Assembly: GCA_963814435.1 (NCBI GenBank) | Contig: CAWFCV010000013.1 | Span: forward strand, 177,769 to 241,768 | Origin: JAEUPI01 sp963814435 | Lineage (GTDB): Bacteria; Pseudomonadota; Gammaproteobacteria; Burkholderiales; Burkholderiaceae_C | Length of the DNA stretch: 64,000 nt | Direction: 5' to 3' | In this document: positions 45,420-54,662 of the stretch, piece by piece | Layout of the letters: every line of letters begins with the position of its first letter | Numbering within the stretch: position 1 is the first letter of the stretch | Notes under the pieces: model-generated | Told to the model about the DNA's origin: nothing | What the model saw: the letters and a program-made list of their open reading frames with translations, nothing else | Database searches by the model: none | Translations under genes and position numbers: made by a program

Positions 45420-47093
45420 ATGACCCAACCCACCACCGTCTTTCGCGCCCGCAAGATCATCACGCTGAACCGGGCCCAGCCCGAGGCCACGCACGTGGCG
45501 GTGCGCGACGGGCGCGTGCTGTGCGTCGGCGACGCCGCGACGCATGCGCGAATGGGGCCGCTTCGAGCTCGACGAGCGCTTTGCCGACCGCGTGCTGATG
45601 CCCGGCTTGGTCGAGGGCCACTGCCACCTCAAGGAAGGCAGCGTCTGGGAGTGGCCCTATCTGCGGCTGGTTCGACCGCCGCGATCCCGACGGGCAGCAT
45701 CTGGCCCGGGCTGCGCTCGATGGCTGCGGTGGTGAGCCGGCTGCGCGAGGTCGATGCGCGCATGCGCGCCGCCGGCCAGGGCGACGCGGTGCCGCTGATC
45801 GCCTGGGGGTTCGACCCGATCTACTTCGGCGGCGAACGCATGACGGTGCGAGCACCTGGCGCGCGTGGGCAGCGAGCGGCCGATCGTGATGCTGCACGCC
45901 AACGGCCACCTGATGAACGTCAACACCGCGATGCTGCGGCTGGCCGAGATCGACGCCGAGACCGAGGTCGAAGGCGTGATGAAGTTCGGCCAACGGCGAG
46001 CCCAACGGCGAGCTGCAGGAGCCGGCGGCGATGTTCCTGGTGCTGCGCAGAATCGGCAACGCCGGCCTGCTCGCGCCGATGGACGACGCCGGCATGGCGA
46101 GCTTTGCGGCGATCTGCCGCCTGCACGGGCGTGACCACCGCCACCGACCTGGTGGACAAGCTCGGCGCCGACGACATCGCGGTGCTCGAGCGCGCCTGCC
46201 ATCGCGACGACTACAACGTGCGCATCCTGCCGGCGTTCCAGGCCTTCCACGGCACGCATGGCGCCGCGCAAGGCGCCGAACACGTGCGCGAATTGATGAA
46301 GCGCAATTCCGAGCGGCTGCGCTACGGGCTGCGTGAAGATGATGCTCGACGGCTCGATCCAGGGCTTTTCCGGCCGGCTGCGCTGGCCGGGTTACTACAA
46401 CGGCGCGCCCAACGGCATCTGGGTCACCGCGCCGTCGCAGTACGAGGCGCGATTTCGAGACCTACCACTGCGCCGGGCTGCTGATCCACACCCACACCAA
46501 CGGCGACGAGGCGACCGAGGTGGCGCTGGAGTCATCGAGCGCGTGCTCGGCCGCCACCCGCGCGCCGACCACCGCCACACGATCCAGCACGGCACGATGA
46601 TGGACGCGCCGCAGTTCCGCCGGCATGACGGCGCTCGGCCTGTGCGCCAACCTGTTCGCCAACCATCTGTGGTACTGGGGCGAGCAGCACCAGCGCATGA
46701 CGATGGGCCCGGAGCGCGCCGCAGCGCATCGAACGCCTGCGCGCAGCGCGCTCGACGCCGGCGTGCCGCTGGCGATCCACTCCGACGCACCGGTCACGCC
46801 GCTGGCGCCGCTGTTCACCGCCTGGTGCGCGGTGAATCGCATCACGCCGTCGGGCCAGGTGCTCGGCCCGGGCGAGCGCATCTCGGTGATGGAGGCCTTG
46901 CACGCGGTGACCCTCGGCCCGGCGTGGACGCTCAAGCTCGACCACGAGATCGGCAGCATCCACAGCGGCAAGCGCGCCGACTTCGCGGTGCTGGAGGATG
47001 ACCCGTTGGACGTCGAGCCGATCAAGCTGAAGGACGTCGCGGGTCTGGGGCACGGTGCTGGGCGGCCGCGTGTTCGAGGCCGGCATTCGATGA
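45420..47093 (+). CDS. Amidohydrolase of the YtcJ/metal-dependent type, many frameshifts
   Basis: The start MTQPTTVFRARKIITLNRAQ is a typical amidohydrolase beta-sandwich N-terminus. The metal motif appears as VLMPGLVEGHCHLKEGSVWE. Later blocks are IVMLHANGHLMNVNTAMLRL, MMLDGSIQGFSGRLRWPGYY, LLIHTHTNGDEATEVAL (after repair), GVPLAIHSDAPVTPLAPLFT and GSIHSGKRADFAVLEDDPLD. At least eight frame changes are needed, the densest in the window. The TGA at 47091-47093 overlaps the start of the next gene. Substrate is unknown. The YtcJ family hydrolyses amides, formamides or cyclic imides. Confidence 0.7.
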
Positions 47094-48100
47094 TCACCGG
47101 CCGGCTGCCGTTCACGGTGATCGGCGGCTTTCTCGGCGCCGGCAAGACGACGCTGCTCAACCACTGGCTGCGCCATGCCGGCGGCCAACGGCTGGCGGTG
47201 CTGGTCAACGACTTCGGCGCGCTGAACATCGATGCCGAGCTGGTCGCCGCCCGCGCTGGCGACACGGTGGCGTTGAGCAACGGCTGCGTCTGCTGCTCGA
47301 TCGGCGACGACCTTGCCGCCGCGCTGATCCGCGTGATCGCCGAGCGCTCGCGCTTCGACGCGGTGGTCATCGAAGCCAGCGGCGTGTCCGACCCGTGGCG
47401 CATCGCGCAGATCGGCCTGGCGGACGCCGCGCTCAGCCTGGACGGCGTGATCGTGCTCGTCGACGCCGCGTCTGTGCTCGCGCAGGCGGCCGATCCGCGT
47501 CTGGCGGACTCGGTCGAGCGGCCGCTGGCGCACGCCGACATCGTGGTGATCAACCACATCGATCAGGTGGACGCCGCCGAGCTGGCCGCCGTGCGCGCCT
47601 GGGTGACCGGGCGCGCGACGCGGGCCACGCTGGTGCTGGCCGAGCAGGCCAGGGTGCCGCTGCCGCTGCTGAGCGGTGGCGCCGTCGGCCGGCCGGCGCC
47701 GGCCGACGCGCGCGCAGCGGCCTGCGGCCAGCCGCACGGGCCACCCGGCGACGCGGTGCAGCACGACAGCCAGTTCGAGACCTGGGCGATCCAGCCCCGG
47801 CATGTCTGCTCGGTCGCGGCGCTGCGCGCGCTGCTGGGCGCGATGCCGGCGGGCGTGCTGCGGCTCAAGGGCGTGGTGGCGACGGACCAGCACGGTTGGT
47901 CGGAACTGCAGTTCGCCGGTCGCCACGGAAATTTGCGGCGGGCAGCCCGACCTCCGGTGTATGGTTCGGCCCTGGTGGCCATCGGCCTGCGCGGGCGACT
48001 GCCGGTGCATCTGCTGCAGCAGGCCATCGATGCGGCCGCCGCAGCCGGGCCGCCGGGCTTGAATCAACGACAGGAGACGATGCATGCACCTCACCGCTGA
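47090..48100 (+). CDS. COG0523 (CobW-like) metal-chaperone GTPase
   Basis: The ATG at 47090 overlaps the amidohydrolase stop in ATGA. The 336-residue GTPase has the P-loop TVIGGFLGAGKTTLLNHWLR, switch region VNDFGALNIDAELV and the metal-binding CxCC motif NGCVCCSIGDDL. The guanine motif is likely VVINHIDQVD, and the protein has a C-terminal CobW domain. Such proteins deliver zinc, cobalt or other metals to client enzymes. The upstream metal-dependent amidohydrolase and the downstream iron/2-oxoglutarate enzyme are candidate clients. The frame is intact. Confidence 0.85.
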   Translation: MITGRLPFTVIGGFLGAGKTTLLNHWLRHAGGQRLAVLVNDFGALNIDAELVAARAGDTVALSNGCVCCSIGDDLAAALIRVIAERSRFDAVVIEASGVSDPWRIAQIGLADAALSLDGVIVLVDAASVLAQAADPRLADSVERPLAHADIVVINHIDQVDAAELAAVRAWVTGRATRATLVLAEQARVPLPLLSGGAVGRPAPADARAAACGQPHGPPGDAVQHDSQFETWAIQPRHVCSVAALRALLGAMPAGVLRLKGVVATDQHGWSELQFAGRHGNLRRAARPPVYGSALVAIGLRGRLPVHLLQQAIDAAAAAGPPGLNQRQETMHAPHR

Positions 48101-48957
48101 GCAGCGCGCGTCCTTCGACCGCGACGGATACCTCTTCTTCCCCAGCCTGTTCGCGCCGCGCGAGGTGGCCGTGCTGAACGACGCGGTGCCGGCGTTGTAT
48201 GCGCGCCGCGAGGTCTACAACGTGCGCGAGAAGGATTCCGACGCCGTGCGCACGAACTTCGCCGCGCACCTGTATCAGCGCACCGTTCGCGCGGCTGGCG
48301 CGCCACCCGCGCATGGTCGAACCGGTGGTGGACCTGTTCGACGAAGCGGTCTACATGCACCAGTTCAAGATCAACGGCAAGATGGCCTTCGAAGGCGACG
48401 TCTGGCAGTGGCACCAGGACTACGGCACCTGGCTCAACGACGACCAGATGCCCACCGAGCGGGCGATGAACGTCGCGATCTTCCTCGACGAGGTGAACGA
48501 GTTCAACGGCCCGCTGATGTTCATTCCCGGCAGCCACAGCCGCGGCGTGATCGATGCGAAGCACGACACCCGCACCACCAGCTACCCGCTGTGGACGGTG
48601 GACAACGAGCTGATCCGCCAGCTGGTCGATCGCGCGGCGGCAGGCAGGGCGGCATCGTCGCGCCCAAGGGCCCGGCCGGGTCGATGATCCTGTTCCACTC
48701 CTGCCTGGTGCATGCCTCCAGCAGCAACCTGTCGCCGTTCAACCGCGTCAGCGTCTACCTGAGCCTGTGCGCGGTCAGCAACCACATCCGGCGCTTCAAG
48801 CGGCCGGAGTACATCGCGCACCGCGATTTCACGCCGATCGAGTGCCTGCCCGACGACTGCCTGCTGAAGGACTACCCGGTCGATCTGCCGTGGACGCGAC
48901 GGCATGCCGGGCAGCGCGCTGGTCACGTCGACGGAACCGCTCAGGCAGGCGGCATGA
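48084..48957 (+). CDS. Phytanoyl-CoA dioxygenase (PhyH) family protein, three frameshifts
   Basis: The start MHLTAEQRASFDRDGYLFFP, then SLFAPREVAVLND, is the classic PhyH N-terminus. After a frame change near 48295 it continues MVEPVVDLFDEAVYMHQFKI and WQWHQDYGTWLNDDQMPTER, which carries the HxD iron ligands. After another near 48645 it reads MILFHSCLVHASSSNLSPFN with the distal His. A last change near 48895 gives GMPGSALVTSTEPLRQAA and the TGA at 48955-48957. Fe(II)/2-oxoglutarate hydroxylases of this family act on small molecules. The gene overlaps both neighbours, which points to a tight operon. Confidence 0.8.
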
Positions 48958-50374
48958 GCCTGTACGCCCAACTGCAGCAGCGCGCGGCCGAGGGCCGACC
49001 GGTGCGCATCGGACTGATCGGCGCCGGCAAGTTCGGCTCGATGTACCTGGCGCAGATTCCGCGCACGCCTGGCGTGCACCTGGTGGGCATCGCCGACCTG
49101 TCGCCCGATGCCGCACGGCGCAACCTGGCGCGCGTGGGCTGGCGCCGCGAGCGCACCCGCGCCGGCTCGCTCGACGCGGCGCGGCGCGACGGCAACACCC
49201 ACGTCGGCGACGACTGGCGCGCGCTGGTGCGTCATCCGGCGATCGACGTGATCGTCGAATGCACCGGCAACCCGATCGCCGCGGTCGACCATTGCCTGGA
49301 GGCCTTCGCGCAGCGCAAGCACGTCGTCAACGTCACCGTCGAGGCCGACGCCTTCTGCGGCCCGCTGCTGGCGCGCAAGGCCGCCGAGGCCGGCGTGGTG
49401 TATTCGCTCGCCTTCGGCGACCAGCCGGCGCTGATCTGCGACCTGGTGGACTGGGCGCGCACCTGCGGCTTCCCGGTGGTGGCGGCCGGGCGCGGCCACA
49501 AGTGGCTGCCGCACTTCTGCGCAGTCGACGCCCGACACGGTGTGGGGCTACTACGGGCTCACGCCCGAGCAGGCCGAGCGCGGCGGGCTGAACCCGAAGA
49601 TGTTCAACAGCTTCCTCGACGGCAGCAAGCCGTCGATCGAGAGCACCGCGGTGTCCAACGCCACCGGCCTGACGCGTGCCGAGCAACGGCCTGCTCTACC
49701 CGCCGGCCAGCGTCGAGGACATTCCGTTCGTCACGCGGCCGCGCAGCGAAGGCGGCGTGCTCGAACGCAAGGGCATGGTCGAGGTGATCTCCTCGCTCGA
49801 AGCCGACGGCCGCCAGATCGCCTACGACATCCGCATGGGCGTGTGGGTCACGGTCGAGGCCGAAACCGAGTACATCAAGAACTGCTTCGAGGAATACAAC
49901 GCGCACACCGATCCGAGCGGGCGCTACTTCACGCTGTACAAGCGCTGGCACCTGATCGGCCTGGAGGTCGGCGTGTCGGTGGCCAGCGTCGCACTGCGCG
50001 GCGAGCCCACCGGCGTGGCCACCGGCTGGCATGCCGACGTGGTGGCCACGGCCAAGCGCGACCTGCGTGCCGGCGAGATGCTCGACGGCGAAGGCGGCTA
50101 CACGGTCTGGGGCAAGCTGCTGCCGGCGGCCACGTCGCTCGCACTGGGCGGCCTGCCGCTCGGGCTGGCGCACGACGTCAAGCTGCTGCGACCGGTGCAG
50201 CAGGGTCAGGCGCTGAGCTGGGACGATGTGGCGATGGACATCGGCTCGCGCGCCTACCAGGCCCGGCGCGAGATGGAACGCGTGTTCGGCGGCGCCGATG
50301 CGCCGGCGCCTGCCGGCGCGCACGCGCCGGGTTCGAGCCGCGAGCGCGACAGCGTCGCGCTGCCCGAGCGCTGA
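48954..50374 (+). CDS. NAD(P)-binding oxidoreductase with SAF domain (homoserine-dehydrogenase-like), two frameshifts
   Basis: The ATG at 48954 overlaps the PhyH stop. The N-terminal Rossmann part is VRIGLIGAGKFGSMYLAQIP, then VIVECTGNPIAAVDHCLEAF. Frame changes near 49525 and 49690 lead to DTVWGYYGLTPEQAERGGLN and GLLYPPASVEDIPFVTRPRS. The C-terminal third (TAKRDLRAGEMLDGEGGYTV then WGKLLPAA) is an SAF domain. This architecture is common in Burkholderiales and rhizobia and is usually annotated as NAD(P)H-dependent oxidoreductase. The reaction is not known to me. Confidence 0.75.
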
Positions 50375-50400
50375 ACGCCGCCCGAGTCAGGACAGACTGG

Positions 50401-51078
50401 ATGCGATCGCGCGTGCTCGGTTTTCTGGCCTGGTTGGCCTACCGCAGCCTGTCGATGACCTGGCGCATCTCGCTGAACGAACCGGAAAGCATGCGCACCG
50501 CGCTGCGCGAGCGCAAGCCCTTCATCATGGCGCACTGGCATGGTGACGAGCTCGCGCTGCTGCACCTGATCGGCCACTACAGGGTGGCCACGTTGTCGTC
50601 GCACAGCCGTGACGGCCGCATCATGGCCGTGTTGCTGCGGCTGCTGGGCGGGCGCATCTGCGCGGGCTCGTCCAGTCGTGGCGGCGCGGGCGGCCTGAAG
50701 GCCCTGATTCGCCTGGTGCGCGAGGGCTACAACTGCAGCTTCGCGGTCGATGGGCCGCGTGGCCCGATCTACAAGATCAAGCCCGGCGTGCTGGAGATGT
50801 CGCGTCTGCTCGCCTGCCCGATCTACTACCCCACCGTGAGCTGCGATCGGGCGTTCTTCCTGCACCGGTCGTGGAACGAAGGTTTCCTGCCGAAGCCGTT
50901 CGCACGGCTGTCGATCCAGTGGCACGGGCCGGTGCCGCCGATCGAGCGCGATCAGGATCCACGCGACGCGGCGACCGCCGCACCGCTCGAGGAGCTGATG
51001 CGCGAAGCCAAGCGCCGCGCCATCGTGCCGGATCAGCGCCCCCACACCGCCGCGGAGCAGCCACCCCTGAACCCCTAG
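50401..51078 (+). CDS. Lysophospholipid acyltransferase family protein (DUF374 type)
   Basis: The intact 225-residue protein has the acyltransferase-like catalytic motif KPFIMAHWHGDELALLHLIG, in which HWHGD stands for HX4D-like geometry. The substrate-loop motifs are GSSSRGGAGGLKALIRLVRE and FAVDGPRGPIYKIKPGVLEM. DUF374 proteins are related to KDO2-lipid A acyltransferases and are peripheral membrane proteins. It starts 26 bp after the SAF-domain gene. Confidence 0.8.
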   Translation: MRSRVLGFLAWLAYRSLSMTWRISLNEPESMRTALRERKPFIMAHWHGDELALLHLIGHYRVATLSSHSRDGRIMAVLLRLLGGRICAGSSSRGGAGGLKALIRLVREGYNCSFAVDGPRGPIYKIKPGVLEMSRLLACPIYYPTVSCDRAFFLHRSWNEGFLPKPFARLSIQWHGPVPPIERDQDPRDAATAAPLEELMREAKRRAIVPDQRPHTAAEQPPLNP

Positions 51079-51094
51079 GGGTCGCACCAAGAAT

Positions 51095-52376
51095 GTGCGA
51101 ACATCCCGTCCGGGGGAAAGTGACTTGGATGTCGATCGGGATCGGCACGGCGATCGCGCGCACGCGCGAAGTTCGCTCGCGTCGCAGGAGGCCACTTCGG
51201 CGGCCACCGGCGTGGACCTGCACACCTACGAGGTCGTCACCAACTCGATCACCGACATGGTGAGCGTCGCCGACGAAAGCGGGGTCTACCGGCTGGTCAA
51301 CGACGCCTGGTGCCGCAACACGGGTCGGTCGCGCGAGCAGGTGCTCGGCCGACCGGTGTTCGAGGTGCCGGACACCGCCGTGACGCCGCAATGGCGTCTC
51401 GCGCTGCAGGAGTGCATCGAGCGCCACGAGATCCGCCGTGTGCGCGACCGGCTGCCGATCCAGCATCTGGCCGGACGCTGCCTGGAGACGACCTTCTACC
51501 CCTTCGTCGAGCGCGTGCAGGGACTGCGTTGCGCGGTCATCGTCACCCGCGATGTCACCGAGCAGGAGGAAAGCCGCGTTCGCCTTCAAGCCAGCAGCTC
51601 GTGCGACGTCACCGACCGCCAGCCGACGGAGGAAGCGCTTACCGCCGCGCAAGAGGATGCCGAGCGCGCCAGCCGCGCCAAGTCGCGCTTCATGTCGCAG
51701 ATGTCGCACGAGCTGCGCACGCCGATGAACGCGATCCTGGGTTTCGGGCAGCTGCTGCAGTCGGATGCCGATCGCCCGCTGACCGAGGTGCAGCTGCGGT
51801 ACGTCGACGAGATCCTGCGCGGCGGCCGTCACCTGCTCAGCCTGATCGACGACGTGCTCGACCTGGGCCGCGTCGATGCCGGCCGCCTGGCCATCGATCC
51901 GGCGCCCGGCACATTGCAGCCACCGACCGCCCCGGCGCAGGCCGCCACGGGGGCCGCGGATCGCACCATCAGCGTGCTCTACATCGAGGACAACCAGGTC
52001 AATGCGATCCTGATGGAGGCGATGTTGACGCGGCTGCAGCGACGTGGAGTTCCTGCATGCGGCGCACCCGGCCGAAGGGCTGGCCCTGGCGCGCGAGCGC
52101 CAGCCCGACCTGATCCTGCTGGACATCCAGCTGCCCGACATGGACGGCTTCGAAGTGCTGCGGCATTTGCGTGCCGACCCGCGGACCCGGGCCACGCCGG
52201 CCATCGCCGTCAGCGCCGGCGCGATGGCGGCCGACGTCCGCACCGGCCTCGCCGCGGGCTTCGCCGATTACCTGACCAAGCCGCTGGAGATCACCAGCCT
52301 GCTGGCCGCGGTGCGCAAGGCCATCGGCCGGCCGGCTCAGGCCGGTCTCAGCGATGGCACGCCGCGCAAGCGGTAG
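51095..52376 (+). CDS. PAS-HisKA-receiver hybrid sensor protein lacking the ATPase domain, one frameshift
   Basis: A PAS domain (TDMVSVADESGVYRLVNDAW to AVIVTRDVTEQEE) is followed by a HisKA domain with the phospho-acceptor His in FMSQMSHELRTPMNAILGFG. After VLDLGRVDAGRLAIDP only about 25 Pro/Ala-rich residues precede a receiver domain (ISVLYIEDNQVNAILMEAML, LILLDIQLPDMDGFEVLRHL, FADYLTKPLEIT). No HATPase_c motifs (N, G1, F, G2 boxes) are present in any frame there. A frameshift near 52040 lies inside the receiver. The start is uncertain; a GTG at 51095 opens the frame. The 3' end overlaps the convergent MFS gene by 40 bp. Confidence 0.75.
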
Positions 52377-53557
52377 AGCAGGAACAGCACGACGCCCAGG
52401 TTCAGCAGGTTCCAGCCCACGCCGTTGACGAACGCGGCCTGATAGCTGCCGGTGAGGTCGAACACCTTGCCCGACATCCAGCCGCCGAGGGCCATGCCCA
52501 GCAGCGTGCACATCAGCACCGTGCCCACGCGCGCACCGGCTTCGGCCGGCGGAAAGTACTCGCGCACGATGATCGCGTAGCTCGGCACGATGCCGCCCTG
52601 GAACAGCCCGAACAGCGCCGAGATCAGGTACAGCGAGGTGAGCCCGTCGAACGGCAGGAACAGCAGCAGCGCCACGCCCTGCAGCACCGAGCCGAGCAGC
52701 AGCGTGCGCAGGCCGCCGATGCGGTCGCAGATCGCGCCGGAGATCAGCCGGCTGACGATGCCGCAGGCCAGCATCAGGCTCAGCATCTCGGCGCCGCGCG
52801 CCGCACCGTAGCCGAGGTCGCCGCAGTAGGCCACGATGTGCACCTGCGGCATCGACATCGCGACGCAACAGGCGACGCCGGCCACACACAGCAGACCCTG
52901 CGCGCCGGCCAGCGGCAGGCCGAACGGTCGGTCCGACGGCGTGCCGGTGTGCGGCTTGTTCGCGGCCGCCACCGCGGCCGGCGGGCGCGGGCGCATCCAC
53001 TGCGCCAGGATCGGCAACGTCACGGCGCAGAAGATCCCGAGCCCGATGTAGGTCTGGCGCCAGCCCACCGTCTCGATGAAGTGCTGCACGATCGGCGGCC
53101 AGATCGCGCCGGCCAGGTAGTTGCCGCTGGCGCAGATGGCCACCGCGATGCCGCGCCGGCGCACGAACCACAGTGACGTGTCGGCCACCAGCGGCGCGAA
53201 CGTCGCCGACGAACCGGCGAGGCCGATGCCCACGCCGTGCGCGATCGCGAACCACCACACATTGCCCGACAGCCCGGCGCCGATGAACCCGAGCCCCAGG
53301 CCCGTCGAGCCGATCAGCAGCGGCCACATCACACCGTACCGGTCGGCCAGCTTGCCCATCAGGATGCCACCCAGGCCGAAGCCCACCATCAGCAGCGTAT
53401 ACGGCAACGACGCGTCGGCGCGCGCGACACCGAACTCGGCCTGCACGGCCGGCAGCACCACCGACACGACGTACATGCCCGACGAGCCGATGGTCATCAG
53501 CGCCAGCGTGAGCACGAGGCGGGTCCAGGCGTAACGGGAGTCGGCGGTCTGGGTCAT
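52337..53557 (-). CDS. Major facilitator superfamily transporter
   Basis: The intact 406-residue protein has about twelve membrane segments and the MFS loop 2-3 motif GKLADRYGVMWPLLIG. The second-half counterpart is GAICDRIGGLRTLLLGS. The fold of segments, for example SSGMYVVSVVLPAVQAEFGV and FLPFDGLTSLYLISALFGLF, resembles the oxalate/formate antiporter-like and monocarboxylate subfamilies, but the substrate is open. It precedes no obvious partner, and the DMT transporter gene lies 30 bp upstream on the same strand. Confidence 0.8.
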   Translation of the reverse strand: MTQTADSRYAWTRLVLTLALMTIGSSGMYVVSVVLPAVQAEFGVARADASLPYTLLMVGFGLGGILMGKLADRYGVMWPLLIGSTGLGLGFIGAGLSGNVWWFAIAHGVGIGLAGSSATFAPLVADTSLWFVRRRGIAVAICASGNYLAGAIWPPIVQHFIETVGWRQTYIGLGIFCAVTLPILAQWMRPRPPAAVAAANKPHTGTPSDRPFGLPLAGAQGLLCVAGVACCVAMSMPQVHIVAYCGDLGYGAARGAEMLSLMLACGIVSRLISGAICDRIGGLRTLLLGSVLQGVALLLFLPFDGLTSLYLISALFGLFQGGIVPSYAIIVREYFPPAEAGARVGTVLMCTLLGMALGGWMSGKVFDLTGSYQAAFVNGVGWNLLNLGVVLFLLYRLRGVPSLRPA

Positions 53558-53587
53558 CGGTGTGTCGGCGCGACGCGCATGATGACA

Positions 53588-54556
53588 TCAGCGCGGCGCC
53601 GCCGTGGCCTCGGTCCGCACCGCGCCACGCGATTCGCGACGCGCCACCCAGATCGTCGCGGCGCAGATCAGCGCGCCGCCGATCAGCGTCGACTGCGTCG
53701 GCACGTCGGCAAACAGCGCCCAGCCGAGCAGCGCCGACCACACCAGGTCGAGGAACTTCATCGACTGCGTGGCCGAGATGTCGGCGACGCGAAACGATCG
53801 CGTCAGGCAGTAGTGCGCCAGGCTGCCGAGCGCACCGCACAGCGCGAAGCCGGCCCATTGCCAGGCACTGGGCCACTGCCACCCGACCAGCGCCATCGGC
53901 AGGCTGAACACGCTGATCGTCAGCGACTGCCACAGCAGGATCACGCCGTTGGATTCGGTGCGCGTCAGCGCCTTGGTGATCAGGAACGAGGCTGCGAACA
54001 GCGGCGCCGACGCCAGCATCACCAGGTTGTACAGGCCTGCCCCGCCCGACAGCTTGGGGCCGACGACGATCAGCACGCCGCAGAAGCCCACCAGCGTCGC
54101 CACCCAGCGCTCCCATCGCATCGGCTCGCGAAACACGACGTACGCGCCGATCATGATGAACAGCGGCGTCGTGAAGCCGATCGCCGTGGTGTCGGCCAGC
54201 GTGATGTGCGGCAGCGCGACGAACCACAGGCACAAGCCTGCCGTGTGCACTGCACCGCGCCAGAACTGGCCGCCGACCTGCTTCGGGCGGTAGTTCGCGA
54301 GGCCGCGGTGCCAGGCCAGCGGCAGCATGAGCAGCAGCGCCGCCAGGTAGCGCAGGAACTGCGTCTCGAACACGTCGACCTGCTGCGCCAGCAGCCGCAT
54401 CAGCGCGTTGAGCAGCACGAACTGCGCGCCGGCCAGCGTGGTCCACAGCAGGCCGCGCACGGTGGGTGGCAGCTGCGACAGGCGCTGCACGACGGCGTGA
54501 CGCTGCCCTCGCCAACTGCGGGCGGCGGCCACGTGGATCGGTGCCTCGGTGGTCAT
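53588..54556 (-). CDS. DMT superfamily (EamA) transporter
   Basis: I choose the ATG at 54556 (MTTEAPIHVAAARSWRGQRH). An upstream ATG at 54655 adds a low-complexity stretch. The 322-residue protein has ten hydrophobic segments in two EamA halves: PPTVRGLLWTTLAGAQFVLL to FVALPHITLADTTAIGFTTP, and ASAPLFAASFLITKALTRTE to FLDLVWSALLGWALFADVPT. Members export amino acids, metabolites or drugs. The frame is intact. Confidence 0.82.
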   Translation of the reverse strand: MTTEAPIHVAAARSWRGQRHAVVQRLSQLPPTVRGLLWTTLAGAQFVLLNALMRLLAQQVDVFETQFLRYLAALLLMLPLAWHRGLANYRPKQVGGQFWRGAVHTAGLCLWFVALPHITLADTTAIGFTTPLFIMIGAYVVFREPMRWERWVATLVGFCGVLIVVGPKLSGGAGLYNLVMLASAPLFAASFLITKALTRTESNGVILLWQSLTISVFSLPMALVGWQWPSAWQWAGFALCGALGSLAHYCLTRSFRVADISATQSMKFLDLVWSALLGWALFADVPTQSTLIGGALICAATIWVARRESRGAVRTEATAAPR

Positions 54557-54662
54557 CGTGGCTTGCAGCAGACCACCGGGTCGCCGCGGTGCCGCGGCCG
54601 CTTCGCCGCCGAACGGGACTGCCCTCGCTCGGGGAACGGCCCGGACGACCGCCACGTCCGCA

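Noticed and set aside
51095..52376. HATPase domain hidden in another frame of the hybrid kinase
   Set aside because: The DNA between HisKA and receiver is only about 75 bp, so no frame can encode the domain.
51999..54515. Open frame of 838 residues on the minus strand across the MFS and DMT genes
   Set aside because: It is another frame of the two transporter genes on the same strand. The transporter frames have clear membrane segments and motifs, while this one is Arg-rich without them.
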